From contig OX637805.1 in NCBI GenBank assembly GCA_951802425.1, forward strand, positions 1,612,001 through 1,676,000: DNA of 64,000 nucleotides, read 5' to 3'. Position 1 is the stretch's first letter. Every line of letters begins with the position of its first letter. The notes under the pieces were generated by a model that had not been told where the DNA came from, did not search any database, and saw only the letters and a list, made by a program, of their open reading frames with translations. Origin of the DNA: Clavaria fumosa (Eukaryota; Basidiomycota; Agaricomycetes; Agaricales; Clavariaceae). The translations under genes and the position numbers were made by a program. Shown in pieces: positions 1 through 11,295 of the stretch.

Positions 1-716
1 CTCCATTTCAAGGATTGGCCACAAGACCCCCAACACACAAAGAGGTCTAAGGTATGATCATCGATGGAACCGCTAATATTCATCTGGTATATCTAATCAT
101 TGTGCAAGATTGTGTTGACGGCCCGATTCAAGCGAAGCTGGCCATACTGGTTTATGAAAATGGTTCTTCCTATGGATATCATTACATTCATCGGCATCAG
201 CGTGTTACTGCTGGTTCCGGCCATTGGTGATGTCGGTCCGAGTGCGTCGGAACGCATCGCTATGGTGGGACTTACTGTATCTGTCCTTCTTGCACAGGTG
301 AATGCATTTGAACCTAATGATGGTTGCAACTCAAATATATCAATTTAGGCAGCATTCACAATCGCCGTCCAGCCAATGCTTCCTGACATTGCCTATGTTA
401 CTATAATGGACATACACAATAACTTCTGCTTCTTGTGCGCCGACCGGTATTTGTATTGTATTCTGCAGCTGATGATACGGGGTGTAGGGTCACAGCAGCC
501 GAGTCCATTACCTTTGCCGTGATACCGGCAGATTTATGGGCTATCTTCCGCAAATCCCCGACAATCTACCTCGTTTGGGGTGCAGCACAGTTCATACTGT
601 TGGCGGAACAACTAGTGCTTTGCTATCCTTTACTTCTGCGTAAGGCGCCAGTCACGAAGGATAGTGCGCTAGAAGAAGTAGTTTTCGGACCCGGGGGCGG
701 GGGCGGGCCCACCTGA
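1..716 (+). CDS. Pentameric ligand-gated ion channel, copy 1 (3' part only)
   Basis: Only the channel half is in the window; the ligand-binding domain lies to the left. Predicted exons are 1-51, 109-297, 349-481 and 532-716. They give the pre-M1/M1 segment, the M2 pore helix, M3 and a C-terminal M4. As read straight through, the M3 exon runs into a stop. Removing a 50-nt GT-AG intron (482-531) joins M3 to M4 in frame, so the copy need not be a pseudogene. The sequence is very close to copy 2 and shares that intron. Family call: the spacing of M1, the M2 Ser-Val-Leu-Leu-Ala core, a Leu-Pro after M2 and the aromatic-Thr motif in M3 match prokaryotic-type pLGICs. The ligand is unknown. Confidence 0.7.
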
Positions 717-1170
717 TTCCAAGCTTAATGTAAGTCTTTTCTACTGCTCATAAGCACCAGCCAGATCCTTAGGATGACTGTCTTGCAATCCACTTTATTC
801 CTTCAGCCAGCATGGTTTGTTCTTGCGGATAACTTATTTTCTGTAGGCTAGGGTATGTCTCTTGTTCGCACATGTTCCTCAATCAACTCTTGTTTGGGGA
901 GGGCCTTGGGGTCTTCCTCAGTTGTGCTATGAACAGGCGGAGAGAGCAAAGGCAACACCCACAACCTACTTCGCCCGCCGCTCTTTGTCGTTGGCTTCTC
1001 CTGTCGCTTCCATTTACGGGACTTTCACTTGAGATAACCGCGTCCCTGAGGAGTAGCGCCCAGATAACGAAAGCCCACACGCAACGTTCCCACACAGGAG
1101 CGATAACCAGTACCCATTCATCCTCTGGCATCTTCGGGCTGAGAGACCTGCATCCTCCGCTGATACATCA
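717..1170. other. Spacer between channel copies 1 and 2
   Basis: This non-coding spacer is strongly conserved with 2968-3434, so it was duplicated with the gene. It should hold the copy 2 promoter. An ATG-led stretch from 872 looks mildly hydrophobic at first and is conserved in the second spacer, but it runs out of frame with the channel start at 1171. I could not link it as a signal-peptide exon. Confidence 0.5.
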
Positions 1171-2967
1171 ATGACAGACAAGCCGTACGACGAGGAAGAT
1201 TTCAAGCATTTTGCCGAATACCTTGGGCCAAATGAGCGCCCCAATCTCTTCGTCGGGTTCAACCACCACGAAATTAGCGAAATTTTACAGGAGCGTCCAT
1301 TCTCCACTAGGAAGGGACAACACATTACCGATCTCAAGGCTCTATACGAACACCTCGGTTACACAGGCTATCATCGTCTCTTACCACCTTATCATCCCCC
1401 AGTCAATTTCGAAGGGAAACCCAGCATGACCGTACAGATTGGGTCACTGAGAATCGAGTGTTATAACAAGACGACTAACAAGATGAAAGTGCATATTGAG
1501 CTAGTGGCGTTGTGGGAGGCAGCTCTGAGCGAGTATCGCGAAGGTGTGTACAACGATTATTGTGATAACACCAATCTGCCTGTGCGTCGTTTACGGGTCG
1601 ATTCGACGTTTACATTTTTAACACCTTGAACTTTGACAACCATTAGACTTATCCAAAGTTACCACCCGACACGCAAATGCATATTTTCAATCAGAATGCC
1701 GTTAGGCACATATCTTTTCTAGAATTGTTTCTCAAGGCCACAGAAGGACATCGCGATACTCCTTTCCACGCAGGAGAAGTCCTAGAGTCTGCAAGATTCC
1801 TCTTCGAATCCGCGAGTCTCCCTACATCTGGCAAGCTTGTCAAATTTCAATCTAGGGCAGTGCATACATATGACGTTGTGACCGAAGGCACGCTATTACT
1901 CCCTTTAATCATCTCATCGGGATGTGACGAATCTTGAACAGGGAATTATAAGGAATTCCCTTTCGACACCAAAACCATTATACATCATTTCACCTCAAGC
2001 GTTATCAACAGCCGTACGTCGAATGTAACAGCCCCAACCAATTTTGACGTGAACGTCATTAGAGATCAAATTCAAGGAGCCAGACAATCCAAATGATATT
2101 AGAAAAATCGTCCGATCGTCGAAGGCTCGTCCTCGAACGAGCGAATGGATAATCGGCGGTAGGTTGACATTCTCTAAGTGTAGGATGCTCTAGATTTCAA
2201 TATCTTACTTTGTGTCTTTCAGAACGAGATATCGACATCAAGCTGCTCCACCGCGACCTCCGTTATAAGGATTGGTCACAAGACTCCCAACACACAAACA
2301 GGTCTAAGGTATGATCATCGATACTGCTAATATTCATCTGATATACCTAATCATTGTGCAAGATTGTGTTGACGGTTCGATTCAAGCGAAGCTGGCCATA
2401 CTGGTTTATGAAAATGGTTCTTCCTATGGATATCATTACATTCATCGGCATCAGTGTGCTACTGCTGGTCCCGTCCATTGGTGATGTCGGTCCGAGTGCG
2501 CCGGAACGCATCGCTATGGTGGGACTTACTGTATCTGTCCTTCTTGCACAGGTGAATGCATTTGAACCTAATGATGATTGCAACTCAAATATATTAATTT
2601 AGGCAGCATTCACAATCGCCGTCCAGCCAATGCTTCCTGACATTGCCTATGTTACTATAATGGACAAACACAATAACTTCTGCTTCTTGTACGCCGACCG
2701 GTATTTGTATTGTATTCTGCAGCTGATGATACGGGGTGTAGGGTCACAGCAGCCGAGTCCATTACCTTTTCCATGATACCAGCAGGTTCATGGGCTACCT
2801 TACGCAAATCTTCGACAATCTACCCCGTTTGGGGTGCAGCACTGTGTATACTGTTGGTGGAACAACTAGTGCTTTGCTATCCTTTACTGCGTAAGGCGCC
2901 AGTCGCAAATGGTGGTGCGCTAGAAGAAGTAGTTTTCGGGCCCGGGAGCTGGGGCGGGCCCACCTGA
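1171..2967 (+). CDS. Pentameric ligand-gated ion channel, copy 2
   Basis: Predicted exons: 1171-1581, 1647-about 1877, about 1953-2013, 2063-2158, 2223-2308, 2363-2551, 2603-2735, 2786-2967. The first four encode the extracellular ligand-binding domain, with a V-N-F-x-G-K-P start of the beta sandwich, an ALW motif and the FPFD loop at 1956-1967. The rest encode the linker, M1 (about 2400-2470), M2 (ending across the 2551/2603 junction), M3 and M4. The donor used by copy 3 after exon 2 has changed here (its GT is now AT). A nearby GTGACC with a shifted acceptor restores the frame, but this is my reconstruction, and the copy could be damaged at this point. A 50-nt intron (2736-2785) is needed to reach M4. 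No signal peptide is visible at the chosen ATG, so an upstream exon may be missing. Confidence 0.68.
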
Positions 2968-3434
2968 TCCCAAGCTTGATGTACGTCCTTTCTACTGCTT
3001 ATAAGCACCAGCTAGATCCTGAGCTGCCTTTAGGATGACTTTCTTGCAATCAACTTCAGGTGGCTTTATTCCTTTAGCCAGCGTGGTTTGTTCCCGCGGA
3101 TAACTTATTTTCTGTAGGCTAGGGTATGTCTCTTGTTCACACATGTTCCTCAATCAACTCTTGTTTGGGGAGGGCCTTGGGGTCTTCCTCAGTTGTGCTA
3201 TGAACAGGCGGGAAGAGCAAAGGCAACACTCACAACCCGCCGCTCTATGTCCGTTGGCTTCTGCTGTCGCTTCCATTTACGGGACCTCTCACTTGAGATA
3301 ACCGCGTCCCTGAGGAGTAGCGCCCAGATAACGAAAGCCCACACGCAACGTTCCCACACAGGAGCGATAATCAGCACCCATCCATCCACTGGTATCTTCG
3401 GGCTGAGAGACCTGCATCCTCCGCTGATTCATCA
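2968..3434. other. Spacer between channel copies 2 and 3
   Basis: Homologous to 717-1170 with small indels. No other gene was seen in it. It is the presumed promoter region of copy 3. Confidence 0.5.
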
Positions 3435-5187
3435 ATGACAGACAAGCCGTACGACGAGGAAGATTTCAAGCATTTTGCCGAATACCTTGGGTCAAATGAC
3501 CAATCCAATCTCTTAGTCGGGTTCAACCACCACGAAATTAGCGAAATTCTACAGGACCGTCCATTCTCCACTAGGAAGGGACAACGCATTACCGATCTCA
3601 AGGCTCTATACGAACACCTCGGTTACACAGGCTATCATCGCCTCTTACCACCTTTTCATCCCCCAGTCAATTTCGATGGGAAGCCCAACATCACTATACA
3701 GATTGACTCGTTGGCAGTCGACTCTTATAACACGGCGACCAATAGAATGAAGTTGACCATTGTGCTAATAGCGTCGTGGGAGGCGGCCCTAGGCGAATAT
3801 CGCGAATACGATGGTGGCATCCTGCCTGTGCGTAGTCTCCGTCGATTCGGCGATACTTCTTAATGTGTTGAACTTTGACAACTAATAGGTATATGCTGAG
3901 CAACCATTGAACGAATTCGATTTGCAAATCCAGAATGGTTATACTCCGGGCTTGATTTTGGGATCTACAACTGGATTTCGCAACACTTCCGCCCACGACC
4001 TAGGTGGTGCACGCTTCATCGTCGAATTCGCGGATGCCCCCGGCGATGGCAGAGTTGTCAAATTTCGATCTAGAGCAGAGCATATGTGTGACGTCGTGAC
4101 CAAAGGCACGCTATCATTCCCTTCAATCATCCCATCGGGATGTAACAGATCTTGAGCAGGCGGTTACAAAGATTTCCCTTTCGACACCAAAGCTGTTGTA
4201 TTTCATTTCACTTCAGATGTTCTCAATAACCGTACGTTATATTGTGTCAATCCCAAGTGATTTGGACGTGAATGCCATACAGAGATCAAATTCGAAAGGC
4301 CACGATGTCCGAATAATAATGTTGATATCTCCGAATCGCTGAAGCGTTCTCAGCTGAATGAATGGACAGCCAGCGGTGGGTAAACATTCTCTAAGTGTCA
4401 GATGCTCTAGATTTCAATATCTTACTTTGTGTCTTTCAGAACGAGATATCGACATTGAGCTGCTCCACCGCGACCTCCATTTCAAGGATTGGCCACAAGA
4501 CCTCCAACACACAAGAAGGTCTAAGGTATGATCATCGATGGAACTGCTAATATTCATCCGATATACCTAATCATTGCGCAAGATTGTGTTGACGGTTCGA
4601 TTCAAGCGAAGCTGGCCATACTGGTTTATGAAAATGGTTCTTCCTATGGATATCATTACATTCATCGGCATCAGTGTGTTATTACTGGTCCCGGCAATTG
4701 GCGATGTCGGTCCGAGTGTGTCGGAACGCCTCGCTATGGTGGGACTTACTGTATCTGTCCTTCTTGCACAGGTGAATGCATTCGAGCCTAGCGATTGTCG
4801 TAATTCAATATGTTCATTTAGGCAGCATTTACGATCGCCATCCAGCCAATGCTTCCGGGTGTTGCCTATATTACTATCATAGATATTAACAATAACTTTT
4901 GCTTCATGTGCGCCGACTGGCTTTTTGTTTTGTATCCTGCAGCTGACGATACAGGGCATAGGATAACAGCGGCGGAGTCGTTTATCTTTGCAACAATACC
5001 GGCAAGGTCATGGGCTACCTTCCGCAGATCCTCGACAATCTACCCCGTTTGGGGTGCAGCACTGTTTATCCTATTCGTGGAGCAAGTAATAATTTTACTT
5101 CGGCACAAAGTGCAAGTCGCCGGACCCCTGGAAGGCCCGCTAGGTAACTTCGATACTAAATTGCAAGGAGTAACCCTCGGGACTTGA
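3435..5187 (+). CDS. Pentameric ligand-gated ion channel, copy 3 (complete)
   Basis: This is the best-preserved copy. Exons 3435-3827, 3889-4087, 4160-4231, 4283-4375, 4440-4525, 4583-4771 and 4822-5187 all have GT-AG borders and matching phases, giving about 465 residues. Residues 1-280 are the ligand-binding domain, with CGYKDFPFD at residues 198-206 (bases 4174-4185 encode FPFD). The second Cys of the classical Cys-loop is replaced by Val, so it is a Pro-loop type without the disulfide. M1 is about residues 294-318 and ends near a Val-Pro. M2 is about 329-352, with Ser at the 6' and Leu at the 9' positions when aligned by eye to GLIC. M3 is about 358-383 and M4 about 416-437. Compared with copies 1 and 2, the M3-M4 loop contains a retained former intron. 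Expected location is the plasma or an internal membrane, as a homo- or hetero-pentamer. No signal peptide was recognised. Confidence 0.78.
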
Positions 5188-5552
5188 ACTCAAGCGCAAA
5201 GTAAGTCCCGTTACAGTAGATCCTGAGCTGCCTTCAGGAAGAATTGAGAGTCATGATCTATTACTGTAATGCGCCTCGATTTCTATACTTTCTCATCAAC
5301 TAGGAAGGGCTGACTACCGTCAGCAGAACCCTTGCTTGAATCAGCCAAATTTTGTACAAACCAATAAATACTGTATCTGTGAGAAAACGAAATACCAATT
5401 TAATACATGAAACTGTAAACTTTATTTATCAATATTTGTTCTGTCGGACAGGGGTAGTTGAATTAAGGCCTGATAGAACCCTTGACAAGCAAGGGAATTT
5501 GTTGTCATGTGACTGGTGCACCCTACGTTACTGGCAATCAGATCTATCTGAA
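5188..5552. other. Intergenic, promoter side of RRP46
   Basis: No gene seen. It is AT-rich around 5340-5440 and separates the channel array from the RRP46 start. Confidence 0.5.
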
Positions 5553-6453
5553 ATGGCGAGGCCACGTCTAGATGGACGACAGCAGGGTGAACTACGGCGC
5601 CTCCAGATATCATTTGAAAAGCTTGATAGAGTTGATGGGTCCGCAAGCTTTGGCTTCGGTTCGTTCTTGCTGAGATCATTCCGCCTCGAAGGTTGCAAAT
5701 GTATAGACTACAGGGGACACCAAGGTGATCGCATCAGTGTCCGGACCTATTGAAGTTCGCCTCGCCAACGAACAAGCATCGCATGCTACCTTTGAGGTTG
5801 TCGTGCGACCTCTTTCTGACTTGCCAGGCACAGAATCAAAATCTTTGGCGTCGACGATCCGCTCTGTCCTTGCGCCATCCCTCATCCTCTCTCAAAACCC
5901 CCGCACCCTGATCCAGCTCGTCGTTCAATTGCTCACTCCTATGCCATTACATCATCCGCGCTACTCACTAATCGCAGCCACGATCAACGCTTCGACTCTG
6001 GCGTTGCTAAATTCTGGTTCGGTCCCCATGTGTGGTGTGGTCTTCGCTGTTGCTATCGGCCATCTGCGCTCTACCCCGCCGTCCCAACTCGTCGTCGACC
6101 CAGGAGAGGACGAGGCTTCTTTGCTCGAATATGGAGGCGCTTTCGCCTTTCTCTTCTCTACCAATCCATACCCGACTTCAAACACAGCGCCATTGCCTTC
6201 GCCTAGCTGCGCGGCAATATGGAGCGATTGGCAGACGACAACGCGGTGCCGCGAAGACGAGTTGATCCAGGCAAGGGAGCTAGCCCAAGCCGCTGCCTCT
6301 CGCCTATGGTTACAGTGCAAACAGTTCATTGAGTCCGGGTGCTTCGGGGCAGGACCTCACAAAAAGCTTCTGCGAGAGCCAGCGACAGCTCAGACCGGTC
6401 CAACGGTCCGCACAGTTGGAGCAATGGAAGATGATGATCAAATGGAGATTTAG
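5553..6453 (+). CDS. RRP46: Exosome complex component Rrp46 (RNase PH-like)
   Basis: Two exons, 5553-5658 and 5714-6453, joined in phase 1, give about 281 residues. The N-terminus has the RNase PH strand pattern: an RLDGR motif, then FGDTKVIASVSGPIEVR across the splice junction. These are hallmarks of the Rrp46 class of the PH ring. The C-terminal half keeps a helical RNase PH fold pattern, and an acidic tail ends in DDDQMEI. In eukaryotes Rrp46 is one of six PH-ring subunits of the 3'-5' RNA exosome in nucleus and cytoplasm, and it is catalytically inactive there. The ATG at 5553 starts directly at the conserved N-terminal block. Other PH-ring members (Ski6/Rrp41) are less likely given the GPIEVRLANE-type strand. 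Confidence 0.85.
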
Positions 6454-6859
6454 CTTCAGTGCAGATGATTTCCCGCTTGACGTTCATTGGCACGCCTATC
6501 TCACATGTACCATGCAGGAGATGCACCTCCCCACATCGTTCCTACGTTTTCGACTATTTCCAAATCGTCTGGGGGCTCCAGTTGAGTGCTCCGCGACGAG
6601 CCGAAGAATGCTGCACAAGTTTCTCATGTGAAAAGTTCAATGTCTTTTCGTTCCGTTTGTCCAGTATTTCGACTAATAATGTGGTAATACGATGGGGTCT
6701 CACTTGCGCTAACCCATTCATTGTTGTGGATCAGTGCATGAGCAACTTGAATGAGGGGTTGTGATCACAACGAGTGTACTGTGGTCCAAAAGGACCTGTA
6801 GAATCCAACTGTACCATGAACACAGATTGATGCTAGCAGAGTGGCGCACACGTGATAAC
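6454..6859. other. Intergenic
   Basis: Holds the 3' region of RRP46 and the 5' region of the HIT gene. Nothing else recognised. Confidence 0.5.
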
Positions 6860-7689
6860 ATGAGCTCCATTTCAAGTCCGTCTACTGACAACATGGCTGC
6901 TGCTGCGAAGTGAGTACGACCCGCCCGCCATGTCTGCGTTCGACTAATGTTTCGTGCTGATGTTCTTGCCAGATCCCTTGCGTCGTGTATATTCTGTAAA
7001 ATTATTAAAGGTGCGCTTGCTCGTTTGCATCGCTTTCATCTGGCGATAAAGAAAAGCAGGCGAGATACCGAGCTTCAAACTCGTCGAAACGGATCTCTCG
7101 TGCGCTGCTGCTCTTTGGGTGCCGCATACTCGGAGTTGACGGTTCAACCAATTATGATTTTTGTAAATTGGACGTGCGTATAGGTTGTCCTTTCTTGACA
7201 TCAACCCTCTAGCGAAGGGACATACGCTCATTATACCTAAATGTAAGGACTTTCTTTTTCGCGTTACAATAACGCCTCCCCCCTCTATGTCTCCCTCCTC
7301 TCATACCAAGTATTATGACACAGATCACGCCGAGAAGCTGCACCAGCTCCCAGATGAATACCTCTCTGACGTCGGACCCATTGCGAAGAAGATTGCGCTC
7401 GCGCAGGGGCTCGCGAACTACAACATCCTACAGGTAAGATACCACTCAACTTCACAAAGGTCCCCGACCTCCGGTTCTGGGTCACCCATATCTCAAATGG
7501 CAATATAAACATCTCGCGGTATAGAACAATGGACGGATCGCCCATCAGGTAGTGGATCACGTCCACTTCCACGTGATTCCGAAGCCGGTGGCGGACGACT
7601 CGGAAGGACTGGTCATTAGTTGGCCTGCTAAGACGGTGGAGATGAAGGAGCTGAAGGAGCTATGCGAAGAGATCAAGGGTAAATTGTAA
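6860..7689 (+). CDS. HNT1: HIT-family nucleotide hydrolase (HINT/Hnt1-like)
   Basis: Six exons: 6860-6909, 6973-7010, 7060-7099, 7184-7242, 7324-7433 and 7525-7689, giving about 153 residues. The protein begins with a short Ser/Ala-rich lead, then [19 protein letters not shown] (zinc-type CxxC plus the HINT start), [17 protein letters not shown], and the catalytic histidine triad [10 protein letters not shown] near the end. Family knowledge: HINT proteins hydrolyse adenosine 5'-phosphoramidates and aminoacyl-AMP. Two in-frame ATGs exist, at 6860 and 6893; I chose the first, and the second would remove 11 residues. Exon sizes as small as 38 nt are typical for basidiomycete housekeeping genes. 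Confidence 0.88.
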
Positions 7690-8128
7690 CAAAACGAACG
7701 GCCGCAAAGGATCGGGCAACAATTTTTTTATGTTTCACTCTTTCGATGTGAGTGGACGATCTCAATGTCACTTCAGTATTGACAAATACAGTAGTGCGAG
7801 ACGCAGGAAAAGAAACTATCCGTACAGAGCGACGTTGCAGCCAACGCGTGTAACAGCGGTTCGTCAATAGACAGCCAGACCCGCGATTTTGTGACGATGG
7901 CTTTTGAGTGAGGTCTAACCCTGAAGCTCGTTCATACATCTGTGGCCCGCCTCTGGCTGACGAATCAACAGCTGGCGGACGACTTGCAGGCGAAATCACT
8001 TTAGGATGCACCACACGACAGAAAATAAGATTCAGAGCCGGAGCAAAGGAAGATATCAGGGTTCTTCTTATCATCACACATCTACAGAGACCTGCGTCTT
8101 TCTGGCCCGCCAGAAGGCCCAAACACCA
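7690..8128. other. Intergenic, convergent
   Basis: Lies between the 3' ends of the HIT gene (plus) and the unknown gene (minus). No third gene was recognised. Confidence 0.5.
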
Positions 8129-8847
8129 TTACTCGCCGATCAAACCCACGCTTGCGCACATTTCCTGGACCTCGCTCGCGACGGCCTTGAGGTGGTGACG
8201 ACCGGCGCGGTCCAGGAGGTCAAGCTTTTGGATAAAGGGTTTCACCCGCACCCTCGCGGTGCGACGCTTAGCGGCGTCGTACTTGAAAAAGGTGAGACTT
8301 GTGCCGAAGGCGCTGACTCCGTGGAAGATGGGAAGCCTTGAGCCATGCGCTAGATGCTCAAACTTGCGGTGCATCTCGCGCCAGCGGATGCTGCTGTAAC
8401 GGTTGGTGTGGGGCGGTTCGATGTCTATGAAGAATACCGGCTGATGGCAGACTTCAACCACAAGCGCCGTACCAGCTCGGCTCTCCTCTGAACCGTTCGG
8501 GCCGAACCTTGGGACGACCCCATAATCACCATCCACGCCGAAAAGCCAGTAAAGCAGGCGTGTATAGAGTGGGAAGAGCGGCCCATTGTCGTAAGAGGGC
8601 AAGCACTCAAAAGACTGCCTGAAGCCGGGCCAGAAGTCGTCTGTTTGAGTGGAGGGTCAGCACTGTCATAGCGCAATGACAATGGACAGCTACACTCACC
8701 GATATCAGTGGTGATCGGGTGTCGCTGACGAGAGCCCGAGCGCACCGGGATACGCGTCGTGGGATCTGGACTAGGCTCGCGCGCGACGCGCCTGTCACGG
8801 GAAGCGTTGCGTAAACTTGTCTGAGCTGCTACTCTTCTTTTGAGCAC
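8129..8847 (-). CDS. Unknown basidiomycete protein
   Basis: I do not recognise a function. Two minus-strand exons join in phase 1: 8847-8700 (basic, Arg/Ser-rich lead) and 8640-8129. The second encodes a compact globular block with DDFWPGFRQSFECLPSYDNG, a hydrophobic LVVEVCHQPVFFIDIEPP segment and a basic C-terminus. The E-x-F-F-I-D-I-E-P-P run resembles the core strands of PD-(D/E)xK-like nuclease folds, but the match is too weak to call. The true start is unresolved: an ATG just upstream (near 8916) is followed by a possible donor, but that intron would be only 30 nt long. Confidence 0.5.
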
Positions 8848-9638
8848 GTACGCGAGACTGAATAGGCTTCGAGGCCCTCAGACTTACAGACGAATGAATA
8901 ACTTTCTGGTGCCATTATCTGGCGATAGTAACCGCTAGCTGGGGAGAGATATCACATACGTTTCGACATGAAGATGATCTGAAAGGGCAAACATATTGGT
9001 GTAGGCATCACAAGAGAGTGATTTTAAAGCTAAGGAATGGACGGGGTGACCATTTGCATAGTACGGTGCTACAATATATATGCAGTGCCGGGCCATTCTA
9101 GCGGACGAATCCTACCAGTCCGGACACGACTTAAGTTTGGACAGCATCTAGTTTTGAGAGACAAGCGCTGCGGTTGAAAAAGAAGATCTCATTGCCCTCG
9201 TTCCTGTTCTCCGTCCTTCCTCCCAGTCCCAAATAACACGTCGGAGTGCAACTTGCCGTGCTTCCACGATGCGTTGTGCCAAATGTACGAGATGCCACAG
9301 CACGGCTTGCCTCGATTGTGCTGAAGAGAATCCACGACCTTAGTCAAGGATAACGTCCCTTAGATTAAACCGGGGTTCGCTGTGGAGACAGATGTCAGCT
9401 TCACTTGACAACCATGAGCGCGCATCAGCCAGTGGAACGTGGCGTTGAGAACGAATGCCGCGTGTTTTCTTTCCAACATTCAGACAACCCGGAGCTTAGC
9501 TCCTGGCAAATTTGGCAGGACGAGCCGCAGAGTTGTGGACTCGGAATCATCGATGGCAACGAGATACTGTGTACTGGACGACTTGGAACAAGGATGGCCG
9601 AATATAGAAACTGATCTTCGTCGCGTTGCATTTGCAGC
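8848..9638. other. Intergenic, divergent promoters
   Basis: About 0.8 kb between the unknown minus-strand gene and the mL59 gene. There is a TATA-like ATATATATGC near 9075. No gene supported. Confidence 0.45.
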
Positions 9639-10563
9639 ATGTCAACAACCAGCAATGCTGCTTCCTCCCTACGCGCTCTTAAACGCTTTCGCCTTTACGC
9701 TCTCAACGCAAATGTAAAGTACAAACGCTTCGCACCACCCGCAGCAGCGTCGACGCATCAACAAACCACTACTTCAATATCAGAGACACCCTCCGTTTTC
9801 GATTCATCAACATCACCTGCGCCACCGCACACTGCATCTTCTCCCCTGCAGAAGCAGCAGGAACAGCAACAGCCTATCGAGGTCTTCAACCCGTTCTTGC
9901 CTTGGAAGAACCCACGCACTGGTCGTTGGGCGCCTCCGCAGTTTTCCCTCCGGCGCCAAGCCGATCTGGTGAAGAAAGCGCGTCTGCTTGGCTCTGAGGC
10001 GCTCGCACTCCTCCCGCCCGGGCCGAAGACGCCGCGGGGCCCGCTATTGGCTTCGCTCGTCACTGAGCACGGGCTCTCCTTGAAGGTGCATGAGTCGGAG
10101 CTGGAGGCATCGGGGCGAACACACGTGGCACTCGCGTCTACGTCCGCACTCACTCTTTCGCCCGAGAGTCGAGCAGGCGACACTTCGCCCAGTGTGCCTG
10201 ACTGGCAACACCCCATTGCGTGGACTGGTAGTGCCTTTAAGCCCCCGAGGAGGAGCGACGGGCATGAGGTTCTATCGGGACTCTTGAGCCGACTCTACAC
10301 CGGGCGCAGGCGCATGTTCAAGGGACACAAGTGGGAGCGCACGATGGAGGTGCGGATGAAGAAGAGACAGGAAGTGCTCAAGGCCATGAAGAAGACGGTG
10401 AAGAGGTACAAGTCGGTGAGTCACTCTAAAAATCATTGCTTTACAAAGCTCGTTTTCCTGAGCCCTCTGTTACTCTTTATTTCCATTTTATTAGTACACG
10501 CACAGAGTCAAACCAAATCCGCTCCGGCCCAGAGGCGGGAAGCCACAAAAATTGCCCTTCTAA
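9639..10563 (+). CDS. MRPL25: Mitochondrial large-subunit ribosomal protein mL59 (Mrpl25)
   Basis: Two exons, 9639-10415 and 10495-10563, give about 281 residues. The N-terminus is rich in Arg, Ala and Ser, as expected for mitochondrial import. The family core NPFLPWKNPRTGRWAPPQFS followed by LRRQADLVKKA begins near residue 83. A low-complexity Gln/Pro/Ser stretch precedes it. The C-terminus is very basic, and the second exon (YTHRVKPNPLRPRGGKPQKL, then PF) completes the conserved tail, which supports the splice. The exon 1 frame also reads on past the donor to 10724, but that extension is intron and non-family sequence. The fungal-specific mL59 subunit belongs to the mitochondrial 54S subunit. 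Confidence 0.85.
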
Positions 10564-11295
10564 TGGCGCTCAGCTTTGTAGAACACTCCTTGCCGTGTTC
10601 GAACGGCACTTTTTTTGATCGACGCCTGCCGCAGTCCGTTGCGCGACGGCATTTCTGGAGAGAGCGACAACTTTTTTCCTGCATTGAACCCGAGACGCCA
10701 AAAATCGTCACTATTGGTTCCTGATGGCCTGATGGCTCGTGTCGAGCTATCAATTCTATTCTCTCCTCCCATTTCAATTTCCCCGCTCAAGCATACCGTT
10801 GCGTGAGGGTCTTGAGCACCACCGAGATCGGAGGTTGCTGGAAGTCTATTCTTTCCAAGTCACTAGGACTCTATGTCCAAAGTGGTCCGAGCTGTTGTTA
10901 CCGTCGTAGCTCGTCAGGGCGTCCATTTTGTGTCTAAAATTTAAGAATGGACAAGGACATCACCGAACGCGGTTCTGTTACTGATGGTGTGATGGTTATT
11001 TCCCTTGCATAGATACATGTTGGGCTAAGAGGATCACGGCCAACACCGCATCGCCCATTACCGAAGACAGTCAGCCAAGACAGGAAAGACCGCTCCTCTT
11101 ACTCCACGCAATCCTGGTCTTGATTCCTTCGTTTGTATGCCAGAGGCTACCCTCGAAACTCTTTTCTGAGGGCAATTAAGAGGGTTCCTATTCGCTGACC
11201 ATCATTTTTATGCGCCTGTGAAGCTAGCTGGTTACTACGCTCCACAATATCCCCCCGACTCCACCTTGCCCCTCTGAGTCGCGAACCAGAATTTT
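10564..11295. other. Intergenic, promoter of the PH-domain gene
   Basis: About 0.7 kb without a gene. Pyrimidine-rich stretches near 10740-10790 and 11090-11130 are compatible with a core promoter or 5' UTR. Confidence 0.5.

Larger units (their letters stand above)
1..5187 (+). repeat. Tandem triplication, unit about 2.2 kb
   Basis: Three direct copies of one gene plus its upstream region lie head to tail. Equivalent landmarks (the first transmembrane exon at 109, 2363 and 4583) are 2254 and 2220 bases apart. Both the coding exons and the spacers (717-1170 and 2968-3434) are clearly homologous, so the whole unit was duplicated and not just the coding part. The first copy is cut by the window edge, so more copies may lie to the left. 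Confidence 0.95.

Noticed and set aside
435..716. Apparent frameshift making channel copies 1 and 2 pseudogenes
   Set aside because: A 50-nt GT-AG intron in both copies restores the frame to M4, so truncation is not required.
872..1174. Open frame before channel copy 2 as a signal-peptide exon
   Set aside because: It is in another frame and no donor/acceptor pair joined it to the ATG at 1171.
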